Shown: positions 35,095 through 44,803, counted from the stretch's first letter. The stretch is DNA of 64,000 bases from Bacillota bacterium (GCA_012735315.1 JAAYHS010000071.1:1-64000); one strand, 5' to 3'. Program-made: numbers and translations. Notes: generated by a model from the letters alone, not told the origin.

Positions 35095-36108
35095 CTAATA
35101 GGTCCGGGGATTCTTGTCTAAACCGCTGTTTAATTTTTTAATTTTATTGATAACCGATTCGAATTCTCGGGCGTTTTGTTGATAAAAATTTTCCAACCCG
35201 ACTCTAAATGCCGCTTCATCGACTTCATTGAATTTACAACCCGACTTTTCCAACTCTTCTCTACTTTTGACTTCAAATTCGGACCAAAGCAAGCGTTGAT
35301 AAGGAACCGACTCTTTGGCCGCTTTCATTAGAATTTCCCGGTCCGACAGCGCCAGTTTTAACCAATTTTTTTTGGAAATCAACAAAATTTCCGGGATGGA
35401 AGTGTGTTTGTCAAAGGAATAATAGCGGGCCACCTTGTAATGGCCTGAAGTTAAATAACTGGGAATGTTATTCTCGGCGCCGTCAATTACCCCGGCGGCC
35501 AATGCAGGGTAAACCTCATTATAATCTATCGGAACGGGGGAAGCCCCAAAATATTCGACCAACCGAAACATGATTTGATTAGGCTGCACCCGGATTTTTA
35601 AACCTCGTAAATCCTCAGGCCGGTAAATCGGGCGCTTTGAATTATAAAAACTACGATGCCCCGCTTCCTGAAAACAGAGTCCGATTAAATCGTATTTAGC
35701 AAGACTTTTCAATAAATCGTCCCCGATGGAGCCTTCTAATATTCTCCATTTATGCGCTTCATCATTATAAATATAGGGCAAAATTAAAACGCCCAGTTCC
35801 GGATTGACTTCCGCCACTTGGGACAAACTTACCCTCCCCATATCCAGAGCGCCTAGTCGCAACATTTCGACTACCGACGCTTCCGAACCCAAACTGCCTT
35901 CCGGATAGACTACGATCTCAATCCGTCCGTTGGTCTTTTCCTTAACCATTCTAGCCATGTATAATACGCCTTCAATGGTTGGATATCCGAGAGCGTGCAC
36001 GTCGGCGCAGCGTAATATTAGTTTGCTCTGTTGGGCGGTTAATAAGTTTTCTCCTGGAATCAATATCAAACTGCTCAGCAGGACAATCCAGAGTAATTTC
36101 CGTTGCAA
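35095..36108 (-). CDS. dctP: TRAP transporter substrate-binding protein DctP (first copy)
   Basis: A 337-residue exported binding protein. Signal peptide LLWIVLLSSLILIPGENLL; DctP hallmarks ADVHALGYPT, GSLGSEASVVEMLRLGALDM, LPYIYNDEAHKW, EAGHRSFYN, LRGLKIRVQPN (ligand arginine), and EVYPALAAGVIDGAENN. The pattern is that of uronate/sugar-acid binders rather than C4-dicarboxylate ones; inferred. It is separate from and divergent to the dctQMP operon and convergent with the response regulator, so it may supply an alternative ligand or work with the sensor kinase. TTG start with SD GGAGGGG. Confidence 0.88.
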   Translation of the reverse strand: MQRKLLWIVLLSSLILIPGENLLTAQQSKLILRCADVHALGYPTIEGVLYMARMVKEKTNGRIEIVVYPEGSLGSEASVVEMLRLGALDMGRVSLSQVAEVNPELGVLILPYIYNDEAHKWRILEGSIGDDLLKSLAKYDLIGLCFQEAGHRSFYNSKRPIYRPEDLRGLKIRVQPNQIMFRLVEYFGASPVPIDYNEVYPALAAGVIDGAENNIPSYLTSGHYKVARYYSFDKHTSIPEILLISKKNWLKLALSDREILMKAAKESVPYQRLLWSEFEVKSREELEKSGCKFNEVDEAAFRVGLENFYQQNAREFESVINKIKKLNSGLDKNPRTY

Positions 36109-36292
36109 AATCCACCCCTCCGGCGTTGTTTTTTTTATGTTTTAAATGCTTCTTATTTTTAAAAATAGGGTTTTTAAGAGCCGCCGTAATATTATATTAA
36201 CATCATTTTAAGCATATATTTACAATTATCATTGTATCACAGAATTCTCTTAAAACCAATTTTGAAACAAAAGGGAGAAGGAGGTTATAGTT

Positions 36293-36856
36293 TTGACTTC
36301 AAAAAAACCCCCGGTTTCCAAGATCCCCCCGATGCGTCTCAGTCCGTTTCTTCCGGTCGGCAAATTTTTAAGAACGTCGCTCGGAGTATTGGAGCGCATT
36401 ACCGAAACCATCGGCGCGATCTTGCTCGCCGCAATGACTTTACTCATTTTCTTGCAGGTTATTATCCGTTTTAAAGTAATCAGAAGCACCATACCATGGA
36501 CGGAGGAAATCGCCCTGATGTTTTTGGTCTGGTTCGGCTTGACCGGCGCGGCGATAGGTATCAGGAAGGGGACTCATATTGGGGTTGAATTCCTCTTTGC
36601 CCTCTTCGGTCCGAAAACCAAAAAAGTAGTGAATATATTCATCGGGTTATTGATAATCCTGTTCTCGGTCTTCTTACTGATTGAAGGCATCGCTTTAGTT
36701 CAAGGGACGATTGATGTATTCTTATCCGCTTCTTTACTCTCCCGCGGACTCTGTGTTTATTTGGCGGTCCCAATATCCGCCGTATTAATGTTGTTATACT
36801 CGATAGAATTCATCATTAACCAGTTCACCACGGGAGGTAATAATAATGACGTATGA
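36293..36856 (+). CDS. dctQ: TRAP transporter small permease DctQ
   Basis: A 187-residue protein with four hydrophobic segments (IGAILLAAMTLLIFLQVIIR, IALMFLVWFGLTGAAIGI, VVNIFIGLLIILFSVFLLI, VYLAVPISAVLMLLYSIEF). The DctQ signature WTEEIALMFLVWFGLTGAA followed by HIGVEF is present. It pairs with DctM to form the sodium-coupled membrane unit. TTG start 36293 with SD AAGGAGG. Overlaps dctM by 11 bases. A 184-base gap to the divergent dctP holds a widely spaced inverted repeat (TTTTTAAGAG near 36165-36180, CTCTTAAAA near 36247-36256). Confidence 0.9.
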   Translation: MTSKKPPVSKIPPMRLSPFLPVGKFLRTSLGVLERITETIGAILLAAMTLLIFLQVIIRFKVIRSTIPWTEEIALMFLVWFGLTGAAIGIRKGTHIGVEFLFALFGPKTKKVVNIFIGLLIILFSVFLLIEGIALVQGTIDVFLSASLLSRGLCVYLAVPISAVLMLLYSIEFIINQFTTGGNNNDV

Positions 36857-38141
36857 TCCGATTGCCATCGGCATTCTCTTAGGGACTTTCGCTGTTTTAA
36901 TTCTCATTCGGACTCCGATCGCTTTTTCGCTCGGTATCGCTTCGATCGCGACCGCTTTATACTTGAAACTTCCGTTGCTAATCGTAGCGCAACGAATGGT
37001 GGCGGGAATGGAATCCATCTCCCTGATCGCGATTCCCTTCTTTATTCTGGCCGGACAAATTATGAGCGAAGGCCGGATCGCCGAACGCCTAATCAACCTG
37101 GCGAGCCTCTTTGTAGGCCGGATCCGGGGAGGTCTGGCCATGATCAATTGCATTGACAGCATGTTTTTCGGCGGCATCTCCGGTTCGGCGGTAGCCGATG
37201 TCTCCAGTCTCGGCAGCTTAATGATTCCGGCGATGCAAAAAAAAGGGTATAGCAAGGATTTTGCAATCGCTCTAACGGTTACCACCGCGGTCCAGGCGGT
37301 CTTAATCCCCCCCAGTCATAATATGATTATTTACTCTTTGGCGTCGGGCGGAGTTTCCGTCGGAAAACTGTTTTTAGCCGGAGCGCTACCCGGAATCCTG
37401 ATGGGCCTTTCCTTAATGGTTGTAAGTTATGTATTGGCCGTTAAATACAATTTTCCGCGCGAAGAATGGAAAGGATTTCGCAATGCTCTCCGCGTCATCT
37501 TGGACGGGTTTCTCTCGGTTGGGGTCGCGATTTTGATCATGGGCGGAATTTTGAGCGGCGTCTTTACCGCTTCCGAATCCTCGGCTATCGCGGTTATATA
37601 TGCTTTTATCCTGACCTTTATCGTCTACCGGGATCTTAAGTTTCGGGAATTGCTCCGGGTCCTTAAAAATGCGTTGATAACGGTGTCGATGGTCTTTCTG
37701 CTGATCGCTACCTCCAACGCCTTCGCCTGGCTGATGACTGTCCTCCAGGTTCCACGGGCGATGGCGGATTGGATGTTATCAATCTCGCAAAATAAATACG
37801 TGATCCTTACTTTAATAAATATTATCCTGCTGTTTACCGGGATGATTATGGATATGGCGCCGGCGATAGTGCTTTGCACTCCGATCCTCCTGCCGGTAGC
37901 GATGCGAGTTGGAGTCGACCCCGTCCATTTCGGCGTCATCTTAATGTTCAATCTGGGGATCGGCCTTTGTACTCCACCGGTCGGCAGCGCTCTTTTCGTC
38001 GGTTGCGCCGTGGGAAAAGCCAAGCTCGAAGAGGTCTTCAAATCCCTGATGGTCTGTTATATTCCAATGCTGGTTATTCTCTTTTTGGTTACCTTCATTC
38101 CGGATATTGCCATGTGGCTCCCGAATTTACTTATGAAATAA
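36846..38141 (+). CDS. dctM: TRAP transporter large permease DctM
   Basis: A 431-residue polytopic protein, usual DctM length, with about twelve hydrophobic segments. Signature regions: IAIPFFILAGQIMSEGRIA, FFGGISGSAVADVSSLG, IPPSHNMIIYSLASGGVSVG, ASESSAIAVIYAF and GIGLCTPPVGSALFVG. It carries the substrate and sodium across the membrane, receiving substrate from DctP. ATG after GGGAGG and coupled to dctQ. The next gene is the operon's own dctP. Confidence 0.93.
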   Translation: MTYDPIAIGILLGTFAVLILIRTPIAFSLGIASIATALYLKLPLLIVAQRMVAGMESISLIAIPFFILAGQIMSEGRIAERLINLASLFVGRIRGGLAMINCIDSMFFGGISGSAVADVSSLGSLMIPAMQKKGYSKDFAIALTVTTAVQAVLIPPSHNMIIYSLASGGVSVGKLFLAGALPGILMGLSLMVVSYVLAVKYNFPREEWKGFRNALRVILDGFLSVGVAILIMGGILSGVFTASESSAIAVIYAFILTFIVYRDLKFRELLRVLKNALITVSMVFLLIATSNAFAWLMTVLQVPRAMADWMLSISQNKYVILTLINIILLFTGMIMDMAPAIVLCTPILLPVAMRVGVDPVHFGVILMFNLGIGLCTPPVGSALFVGCAVGKAKLEEVFKSLMVCYIPMLVILFLVTFIPDIAMWLPNLLMK

Positions 38142-38176
38142 TCCCAACCAGCCAACAAATCGCGAAGGAGGTGGAT

Positions 38177-38215
38177 TTGAAAAACAATTTTAAGTGGCTA
38201 ATCTCTGGTATTTGA
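38177..38215 (+). other. Twelve-codon frame with a perfect SD between dctM and dctP
   Basis: AAGGAGGTGG (38165-38174) is followed by TTG 38177 and a short frame (MKNNFKWLISGI) ending at TGA 38213-38215. Its sequence resembles the first residues of a signal peptide. It may be a leader peptide or the scar of a former dctP start. Confidence 0.3.
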
Positions 38216-38243
38216 TTAAATAATTAGAAGGAGGTTGCTGTTT

Positions 38244-39227
38244 ATGAGAAGTCGTAAAATCGGATTACTGCTTTTAATCCTGATCATGATCGTTGTCACT
38301 TGTTCCGGCGCCCAACTGATGGCCGCCACGAAAGTCTGTAAGCTGGCTGAAGTCCATCCACCCGACTATCCTACCGCTAAAGGCGATTCCAAATTCGCGG
38401 AATTGGTTGAAAAGTATACTAACGGCAGATATAAAATCCAATGCTTCTTCAATAGCCAATTGGGTTCCGAAAATGACGTGGTTGAACAGGCCAAACTCGG
38501 TGTAATCGAATTTACCCGGGTTTCCATCGCACCGGTGGTAACCGTTTACCCTGAAATCGGCGTCTTTACCATGCCGTTTATCTTCACCTCCCAAGAGCAC
38601 CAATGGAAAGTTTTAAACGGCCCCATCGGCCAACACTTTTTAGATCAATGCGTAAAAGCCAACCTGATCGGTTTGGGTTATTTTGAAGCCGGCGCCCGTC
38701 ATTTCTATGCCAATAAACCGCTCGACAACCTTGCCAGCCTTAAGGGTCTAAAAATCAGGGTACAACCGAGTCCGGTTCCGGTGACGATGGTTAAATTACT
38801 TGGCGCTATCCCGACCCCAATCGCTTACGGCGAAGTATATAGCGCCCTCCAAACCGGAGTGGTTGACGGCGCTGAAAATAACTATCCGAGTTGGGTTACG
38901 CAAAATCACTGTGAAGTCGCCAAATACCTAATTCAAGACGCTCATTTACGCCAACCGGAAATCATGCTGGCCAGTAAAAAATTCTGGGATACATTGAGCA
39001 AAGCCGATCAAGCCGCTATAAGACGAGCGATGAAAGAAGCAACCGAGTATCAGATCAAGGAATGGAATAACCATGAGTTTGAAGCCCTGGAACAAGCCAA
39101 GGCTAGAGGTTGCATCGTAAAACCCGCCAATATCGCCGAATTCCAGGCGGCTATGGCTCCGATCTACGATATGCCGGAGTACAAGATTTATAAGGAATGG
39201 ATCGAGAAAATCAAAGCAACCAAATAA
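38244..39227 (+). CDS. dctP: TRAP transporter substrate-binding protein DctP (operon copy)
   Basis: A 327-residue exported binding protein, signal peptide IGLLLLILIMIVVTCSGAQL. DctP features: LAEVHPPDYPTAKGD, NSQLGSENDVVEQAKLGVIE, MPFIFTSQEHQWKVLNG, FEAGARHFYAN, LKGLKIRVQPSP and EVYSALQTGVVDGAENNYPS. HPPDYPT and the GAENN loop resemble uronate-binding TRAP proteins, which fits uptake of galacturonate-type products of the pectinases; ligand not proven. ATG 38244 is 9 bases from AAGGAGG, while an in-frame TTG 38235 touches the SD. It shares the fold and many motifs with the first dctP. Confidence 0.9.
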   Translation: MRSRKIGLLLLILIMIVVTCSGAQLMAATKVCKLAEVHPPDYPTAKGDSKFAELVEKYTNGRYKIQCFFNSQLGSENDVVEQAKLGVIEFTRVSIAPVVTVYPEIGVFTMPFIFTSQEHQWKVLNGPIGQHFLDQCVKANLIGLGYFEAGARHFYANKPLDNLASLKGLKIRVQPSPVPVTMVKLLGAIPTPIAYGEVYSALQTGVVDGAENNYPSWVTQNHCEVAKYLIQDAHLRQPEIMLASKKFWDTLSKADQAAIRRAMKEATEYQIKEWNNHEFEALEQAKARGCIVKPANIAEFQAAMAPIYDMPEYKIYKEWIEKIKATK

Positions 39228-39242
39228 GTTAAATCAAAACAT

Positions 39243-39302
39243 TTAAACCCCTGCGGGGCTAGGTATAACTCGAAGATTAACCCAGCCCCATTAAAGGGGT
39301 TT
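39243..39302 (+). terminator. Nested hairpin after dctP
   Basis: Outer arms AACCCCT / AGGGGTT with inner GGGGCT / AGCCCC around a 20-base loop, 16 bases past the dctP stop. There is only a TTT tail, so it may terminate or protect the transcript end. Confidence 0.45.
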
Positions 39303-39346
39303 GAGAAAGCTTATATAAACCCTGCCGATCCTTTTAGTGCTCGGTA

Positions 39347-39393
39347 GAAAAAGGGCATCCGTTGGAATCTCTTTTTGCAACGACCCTTTTTTC
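39347..39393 (-). terminator. Intrinsic terminator of codY (bidirectional)
   Basis: Arms AAAAAAGGG-TCGTTG and CAACGGA-TG-CCCTTTTT around a 12-base loop lie immediately past the codY stop, with T runs on both strands. Confidence 0.7.
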
Positions 39394-40143
39394 TTAAGCC
39401 CGTTCCTTTAACATCTCATAAAATTGCATGTTTTTAACTTTGATGTGAGTCCCCTTAATCCCCAACGACCGGGACTCTACTACTCCCGCGCTCTCCAGTT
39501 TGCGCATGGCGTTGACGATCACCGAACGGGAAACCCCGATCCGGTCCGCGATTTTACTGGCGACTAAAAATCCTTCAGTCCCGTTTAAAGCCTTGAAAAC
39601 ATTACTGATCGCTTTCAATTCCGAAAAGGAAAGCGAATCCAAAACCATTTTCGCGGCGTCGCCCCGCTCCTGTTCCGGAACGGTGAGGAAAGCGTTGTTT
39701 TCATATAAGTAAACACTGGTCACCAGAGCGGATATTTCGGCCATGATTAACTGCTCTTCGGTAAACTTTTCTTCCGGCTTGGCCAATAACAACCACGCCG
39801 AAGTGGTCCGGTTATTGCGGACCGGAATTATCGTCATCATTAAATTTGAGCGAGCGCAATAATCTTCATGAAAAAAACAACTCTCCACCGGAATGTTGGC
39901 CGCGGTTTGAAAAGTGAAACCAAGCCGCTGTTTCAATTCGGGTTTTAAGCGATCAACCTTTTGCGAACTCTTAACACAATCATTGCCGTTCGGCAGAGCC
40001 ATCGCCATGATTTCACCCTGAGAACCAATCAAATAACCGTTGCAGCCGATGATACTTGTAATAGCCTCAACTACCCGGTCGATCCCGACGTTTTCCTTTT
40101 TTAAAACACTTTCCAATTGATAAATGTTTGATAACAACGACAT
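39394..40143 (-). CDS. codY: GTP- and branched-chain-amino-acid-sensing repressor CodY
   Basis: A 249-residue global regulator of stationary-phase and nutrient genes. N-terminal GAF-like ligand domain (SLLSNIYQLESVLKKENVGI, SCFFHEDYCARSNLMMTIIPV) and C-terminal winged helix with the highly conserved VASKIADRIGVSRSVIVNAM, RKLESAGVVESRSLGIKGT. Length is as in Bacillus. It follows xerC on the same strand; in Bacillus subtilis the order is xerC-hslV-hslU-codY, so hslVU is absent from this position. A bidirectional terminator closes the transcript. Confidence 0.95.
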   Translation of the reverse strand: MSLLSNIYQLESVLKKENVGIDRVVEAITSIIGCNGYLIGSQGEIMAMALPNGNDCVKSSQKVDRLKPELKQRLGFTFQTAANIPVESCFFHEDYCARSNLMMTIIPVRNNRTTSAWLLLAKPEEKFTEEQLIMAEISALVTSVYLYENNAFLTVPEQERGDAAKMVLDSLSFSELKAISNVFKALNGTEGFLVASKIADRIGVSRSVIVNAMRKLESAGVVESRSLGIKGTHIKVKNMQFYEMLKERA

Positions 40144-40185
40144 TCTATCCTTCTCCCACCTTTTTAAATAAATTTTCGGATTGCG

Positions 40186-41091
40186 CTATGCCCGGGGATG
40201 ACTCTTTAAATAAATCGAGCGAATTCTTTCCTTGGTTACATGAGTGTATATTTGAGTACTAGATATATCCACATGTCCCAATAGTTCCTGGACCACCCTT
40301 AAATCCGCTCCGTTTTCCAATAAATGAGTGGCAAAGGTATGACGAAACGTATGGGGACTGATTTTACGCCGGATCGAAACCAGCCGGAGATACTTTGAGA
40401 CAATTCTTTGAATACCGCGTCCGCTCAACCTGGTCCCGCGATAATTTAGAAAAACGTTATTCTGAAATCCAATTTTAGAGTTCGCTTTAGCCGCCAAAGC
40501 CGGTCTCACTTCCCGTAGATAACGGAGTAAAGCGCGCCGGGCAGCCCCCCCCAAAGGCACGATTCTTTCTTTGGAACCCTTCCCGAAGACCCTAAGGTAG
40601 CCGCGGCTCAGATCCAAGTCGTCCATTCGAAGCGCGACAAGCTCTTGCAGCCGCAGTCCGCTGGAGTATAAAACCTCCAAAATTGCCCGATCTCTGATCC
40701 CTAAATCGCTTGAAGGATCAGGCATCTCTAAGAAAGCCTCGACTTCCTCGGGATACATAAATTCAGGTAAACGTTTTTCACGCCGGGGAGAAGAAACTCC
40801 CAGTAACGGATTTTCTTCCAAATAACCTTGCCGGCAAAGAAATTTAAAAAAAGTACGCAAACAGGCAAGTTTACGAGTAATCGAAGACTTGGCAAACGAG
40901 GCTTGTTTTAAACCGGCCAAAAAGCGCCGCAGCACGATATGGTCTACTGCTTCCGGTTTATCGATTCCCTGTTCCGCCAGAAAATGGAGAAATTGCCGCA
41001 AATCAAGACCGTAACTTTCGAGAGTGCACGCTGAGTAACGGTTCCCTACCCGAAGGTGGGTTAAAAATTCATCAACCAAGTTCTCCAGCAT
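40186..41091 (-). CDS. xerC: Tyrosine recombinase XerC
   Basis: A 301-residue site-specific recombinase that resolves chromosome dimers at dif. N-terminal SAM-like core-binding domain (residues about 1-90) and C-terminal catalytic domain with the full set R-K-H-R-H/W-Y: arginine in SSGLRLQELVALR, lysine in FGKGSKERIVPLG, HTFRHTFATHLLENG, LGHVDISSTQIYTHV. Position between trmFO and codY matches the Bacillota xerC locus rather than xerD. It lies about 70 bases downstream of trmFO. Confidence 0.92.
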   Translation of the reverse strand: MLENLVDEFLTHLRVGNRYSACTLESYGLDLRQFLHFLAEQGIDKPEAVDHIVLRRFLAGLKQASFAKSSITRKLACLRTFFKFLCRQGYLEENPLLGVSSPRREKRLPEFMYPEEVEAFLEMPDPSSDLGIRDRAILEVLYSSGLRLQELVALRMDDLDLSRGYLRVFGKGSKERIVPLGGAARRALLRYLREVRPALAAKANSKIGFQNNVFLNYRGTRLSGRGIQRIVSKYLRLVSIRRKISPHTFRHTFATHLLENGADLRVVQELLGHVDISSTQIYTHVTKERIRSIYLKSHPRA

Positions 41092-41163
41092 TTTTCTCCC
41101 ATCCTAATTTATGATATCATAAATCATAGATAATAACAATAAAAACGATTTTTTGCAAAATGC

Positions 41164-42468
41164 TTAATTAATCATTTTTATCAGTTTATTTAAATGATCG
41201 AGGGACCGCTCCGCTATTTTCCGGCGGCGTTCTTGCTTCCCCCTTGGCTTGTCCGCTAACTCGGGAAATAAACCGAAATTGATATTCATTGGTTGGAAAT
41301 ACTTGGGGTCGGCCCGGATAATATAGTTGATCAAGGCGCCAAGCGCGGTTTCGGGCGGAAATGCGATCGGCTCCCGGCCGTTAACGAACCGCGCGCAATT
41401 AATCCCGGCGATTAAACCGGCGGCGGCCGATTCGACATATCCTTCCACTCCGATTAGCTGTCCCGCCAAAAAAAGATCGCTTCTCTTTTTAGTCTGCAAG
41501 GTCTCCCTCAAAATCACCGGCGCGTTAAGATAAGTATTACGGTGCATTACGCCCAGTCGAACAAATTCCGCATTCTCAAGACCGGGAATCAGTTGAAAGA
41601 CCCGTTTCTGTTCTCCCCATTTTAAATGGGTTTGAAAACCGACCAAATTATATAAACGGCCTTCCCGATCCTCCGGTCTAAGCTGGACTACGGCATAAGG
41701 ACGTTTCCCGGTACGCGGATCGATAATGCCGACCGGCTTCATCGGCCCGTAACGAAGCGTATCCCTGCCCCGTTTCGCCAACACTTCCACCGGCATACAG
41801 CCTTCAAAAAAAATCGCCCGTTCCTCGGGAAGATGGCTTTCAGCCACTTCCGCGGCGCTTAGTTCCTTCCAAAACAATTCGTATTCTTCTTTGGTAAACG
41901 GACAGTTAAGATATTCTCCCTCCCCCTTGCCGTAGCGGGAAGCCGGAAAAACCTTATCATAATCGATGGATTCAGCGGTGATGATCGGAGCAGCGGCGTC
42001 ATAAAAATAGAAATATTCCTCCCCGGTAAACCGTTGCAGCGCGGCTCCAAAAGCATCCGACGTCAAAGGACCGGTGGCGATAATCGCCGGACCTTCCGGA
42101 ATCGTGTCGACTTCTTCCCGCGCCGGTTCAACCAAGGGATGATTTTGAAGCGTATCCGTCAGTAATCTTGAAAATCGTTGCCGGTCGACCGCCAATGCTC
42201 CGCCGGCGGGGATCGCGGTTAAATCGGCGGCTTTGATCGTCAGTGAATCCAACCGCCGCATCTCTTCTTTTAACAGGCCGACGGCATTTTCCAAAGCCGC
42301 GCCCCGAAAGGAATTGCTGCAAACCAACTCCCCAAAATCCCCGGTATGATGGGCCGGCGTCATTTTAAAAGGCCGCATTTCATAGATTCTTACCGGAATG
42401 CCGCGTTTCACCAACTGCCAAGCAGCCTCCGTCCCGGCCAAACCGGCGCCGACCACGGTTACTTTCAT
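41164..42468 (-). CDS. trmFO: Methylenetetrahydrofolate-tRNA-(uracil-5-)-methyltransferase TrmFO
   Basis: A 434-residue FAD-dependent enzyme making 5-methyluridine at tRNA position 54 with folate as carbon donor. N-terminal dinucleotide motif [17 protein letters not shown], then [39 protein letters not shown] near the C terminus, and [12 protein letters not shown]. Length is standard. This folate-dependent form is typical of Bacillota. The gene follows topA on the same strand, a conserved pair. Confidence 0.95.
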   Translation of the reverse strand: MKVTVVGAGLAGTEAAWQLVKRGIPVRIYEMRPFKMTPAHHTGDFGELVCSNSFRGAALENAVGLLKEEMRRLDSLTIKAADLTAIPAGGALAVDRQRFSRLLTDTLQNHPLVEPAREEVDTIPEGPAIIATGPLTSDAFGAALQRFTGEEYFYFYDAAAPIITAESIDYDKVFPASRYGKGEGEYLNCPFTKEEYELFWKELSAAEVAESHLPEERAIFFEGCMPVEVLAKRGRDTLRYGPMKPVGIIDPRTGKRPYAVVQLRPEDREGRLYNLVGFQTHLKWGEQKRVFQLIPGLENAEFVRLGVMHRNTYLNAPVILRETLQTKKRSDLFLAGQLIGVEGYVESAAAGLIAGINCARFVNGREPIAFPPETALGALINYIIRADPKYFQPMNINFGLFPELADKPRGKQERRRKIAERSLDHLNKLIKMIN

Positions 42469-42582
42469 AAATTCTCACCCGCATCGGTGGTAATCGGTAA
42501 ACCTTCGCTCAGCACGCTTTTTTCTCTTCCTAACATTCTGTAATTCGTATTTTTGAGGCTAGCGTTCAAAAATAGTTTAAAT

Positions 42583-44673
42583 TTATGTTTCGTTAAGTTT
42601 CTCGGCAAAACCGCAACCTTCCTTGAGACATACCGCTTTTTTATCAAGATTGCCGCCTTTAACCGTCATCATCGAACCGCAACGCGGGCAACCCTTTTGA
42701 TAAGGCCGCTCCCAACTGAGAAAATCGCATTCCGGGTAGCGGTTGCAACCATAAAAAACCCGTCCTTTTTTGGATTTACGTTCCACAATTTCATCATTGC
42801 CGCATTTGGGGCATTTGACATTCCAGGTTTTGCGAATGGCCTTAGTGTTCTTACACTCCGGATAACCGGGGCAGGCTAAAAACCTGCCGAAACGCCCATA
42901 TTTATAAACCATCATCCGGCCGCACTTGTCACAGCGGACATCGCTTTCCTCCGGCGGAACCTCCACTTTTGCCAAGCTTTCCTTGGCTTCCTGCACTTCC
43001 TGATTGAAAGTTTGATAAAATTTTTCCAAAACTTTAACCCAATCGATCTCGCCGTCTTCGATCTTATCAAGCAATTCTTCTAATTCCGCGGTAAAGTCAT
43101 AGTCGATGATCTTCGCGAATTTATCCTTTAAAAGTTCAACCACAATTTGACCCAATTCGGTGGGCCGCAGTTTCTTTTCTTCGATCACCACATAATTCCG
43201 CTTCACAATAGTGTCGATGGTTGGAGCATAAGTACTGGGACGACCGATTCCTTTCTCTTCCAATGTTTTAATCAGCGACGCTTCCGTATAGCGAGGCGGG
43301 GGTTGAGTGAAGTGTTGTTTCAAATCAAATTTAACCAGTTTAACGGTGGTTCCCTCGATTAATTCCGGCAGCCGCTCTTCTTGTTCTTGACCGTCATCGT
43401 CCCTACCCTCCTGATAAACTTCTAAAAAACCGGAAAACTTCAAAGTATTGCCGTTGGCGCGTAAAATACTTTCTCCGCCTTTGATATCCGCCACTACCGT
43501 ATCATAGACGGCCGGACGCATTTGACTGGCAATAAAGCGGGACCAGATTAATTGATAAAGACGGTATTGATCACGGGTTAGATAGGCTTTAACCGCACCG
43601 GGATGGCGCGCAATCGAGGTGGGCCTTATGGCTTCATGGGCTTCCTGGGCTGAAGTGGTCTTGGTCTTATATACCGGAGGTTTGTCGGGGACGAATTTTT
43701 CCCCGTACCGTTCGGCGATGACCTTCCTGGCTTCCGCTTGAGCCTCGAAGGCCACTCTAACCGAATCGGTTCTAATATAAGTAATCAGGCCTTCGGGGCC
43801 TTCGGTTCCCAAATCCAAGCCTTCATATAGTTGTTGAGCGATCATCATCGTTTTGCGGGCGCCGAACCCCAGTTTACGGCCGGCTTCTTGTTGTAAACTA
43901 CTGGTGTTAAAAGGCGGCGCCGGAGCGCGCAGCTTTTCCTTTTTCTTGACTGAGGCCACCGTAAAGATTTGATCTTTCAAATCGGCCTCGATCTTTTTAG
44001 CCTGACCCTCGTTGGCGATCGACACTTTTTTCCCGGCAATCGATAACAGTTTGGCTTGGAAAAATTCTTGAGCGGAATTTTCAAATAAACCGGTGATGCT
44101 CCAATACTCCTCGGGGACGAATTCTTTAATCTCCCGCTCTCTTTCACAGATCAGTCTTAAAGCCACCGACTGGACTCTGCCGGCGCTTAAACCACGGCGT
44201 ACTTTATTCCACAGTAAAGGGCTTAACTCATAGCCGACGATTCGATCCAGGATCCGGCGGGCTTGTTGGGCGTTAACTCGGTTCATGTCGATATCACGGG
44301 GGTGTTTTAAAGATTCCTCAACCGCTCGTTTCGTGATCTCGGTAAATTCGATTCGCTTCAAATACTTGGAGCCGAGATTTAAAACATTGGCAAGATGCCA
44401 TGAAATAGCCTCTCCTTCCCGATCCGGGTCGGTTGCCAAATAGACGGCGTCGGCCTTATCGGCTGAGTTCTTCAGCTCGTTGATTAATTTAGCCTTACCC
44501 CTAATTTTAATGTATTTAGGTTTAAACCCGTTCTTAATATCGACGCCGTATTGGCTTTTGGGCAAATCGACAATATGTCCCATCGAGGCTTTAACGGTAA
44601 ATTTTTTTCCCAGATATTTTTCAATGGTTTTTGCTTTAGCGGGTGATTCGACAATTACCAAAGATTTCGCCAC
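42583..44673 (-). CDS. topA: DNA topoisomerase I
   Basis: A 696-residue type IA topoisomerase that relaxes negative supercoils. Toprim domain (LVIVESPAKAKTIEKYLG; DPDREGEAISWHLA), active-site tyrosine in EGLITYIRTDSVR, and GIGRPSTYAPTI. The C terminus has three topoisomerase zinc ribbons (CDKCGRMMVYKYGRFGRFLA; CPKCGNDEIVERKSKKGRVF; CPRCGSMM with a C-terminal pair). Length is usual for Bacillota. It sits between the DUF494 locus and trmFO; a terminator ahead of it suggests its own promoter. Confidence 0.96.
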   Translation of the reverse strand: MAKSLVIVESPAKAKTIEKYLGKKFTVKASMGHIVDLPKSQYGVDIKNGFKPKYIKIRGKAKLINELKNSADKADAVYLATDPDREGEAISWHLANVLNLGSKYLKRIEFTEITKRAVEESLKHPRDIDMNRVNAQQARRILDRIVGYELSPLLWNKVRRGLSAGRVQSVALRLICEREREIKEFVPEEYWSITGLFENSAQEFFQAKLLSIAGKKVSIANEGQAKKIEADLKDQIFTVASVKKKEKLRAPAPPFNTSSLQQEAGRKLGFGARKTMMIAQQLYEGLDLGTEGPEGLITYIRTDSVRVAFEAQAEARKVIAERYGEKFVPDKPPVYKTKTTSAQEAHEAIRPTSIARHPGAVKAYLTRDQYRLYQLIWSRFIASQMRPAVYDTVVADIKGGESILRANGNTLKFSGFLEVYQEGRDDDGQEQEERLPELIEGTTVKLVKFDLKQHFTQPPPRYTEASLIKTLEEKGIGRPSTYAPTIDTIVKRNYVVIEEKKLRPTELGQIVVELLKDKFAKIIDYDFTAELEELLDKIEDGEIDWVKVLEKFYQTFNQEVQEAKESLAKVEVPPEESDVRCDKCGRMMVYKYGRFGRFLACPGYPECKNTKAIRKTWNVKCPKCGNDEIVERKSKKGRVFYGCNRYPECDFLSWERPYQKGCPRCGSMMTVKGGNLDKKAVCLKEGCGFAEKLNET

Positions 44674-44803
44674 GCTATACCTCCGTTCCCGATATTATCG
44701 TTCTTCGCCGCTCGCTACTCATCGTCCGAATATAACTCGGCAGCCGCCGTCGCCCCCTCAATAAGATGGAATGTACGGCAAGCCGGAGCGAACGACCACT
44801 TTA

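Noticed and set aside
37874-38215. 113-codon frame overlapping the end of dctM
   Set aside because: It is mostly out-of-frame dctM; only its last 12 codons have an independent SD, reported separately.
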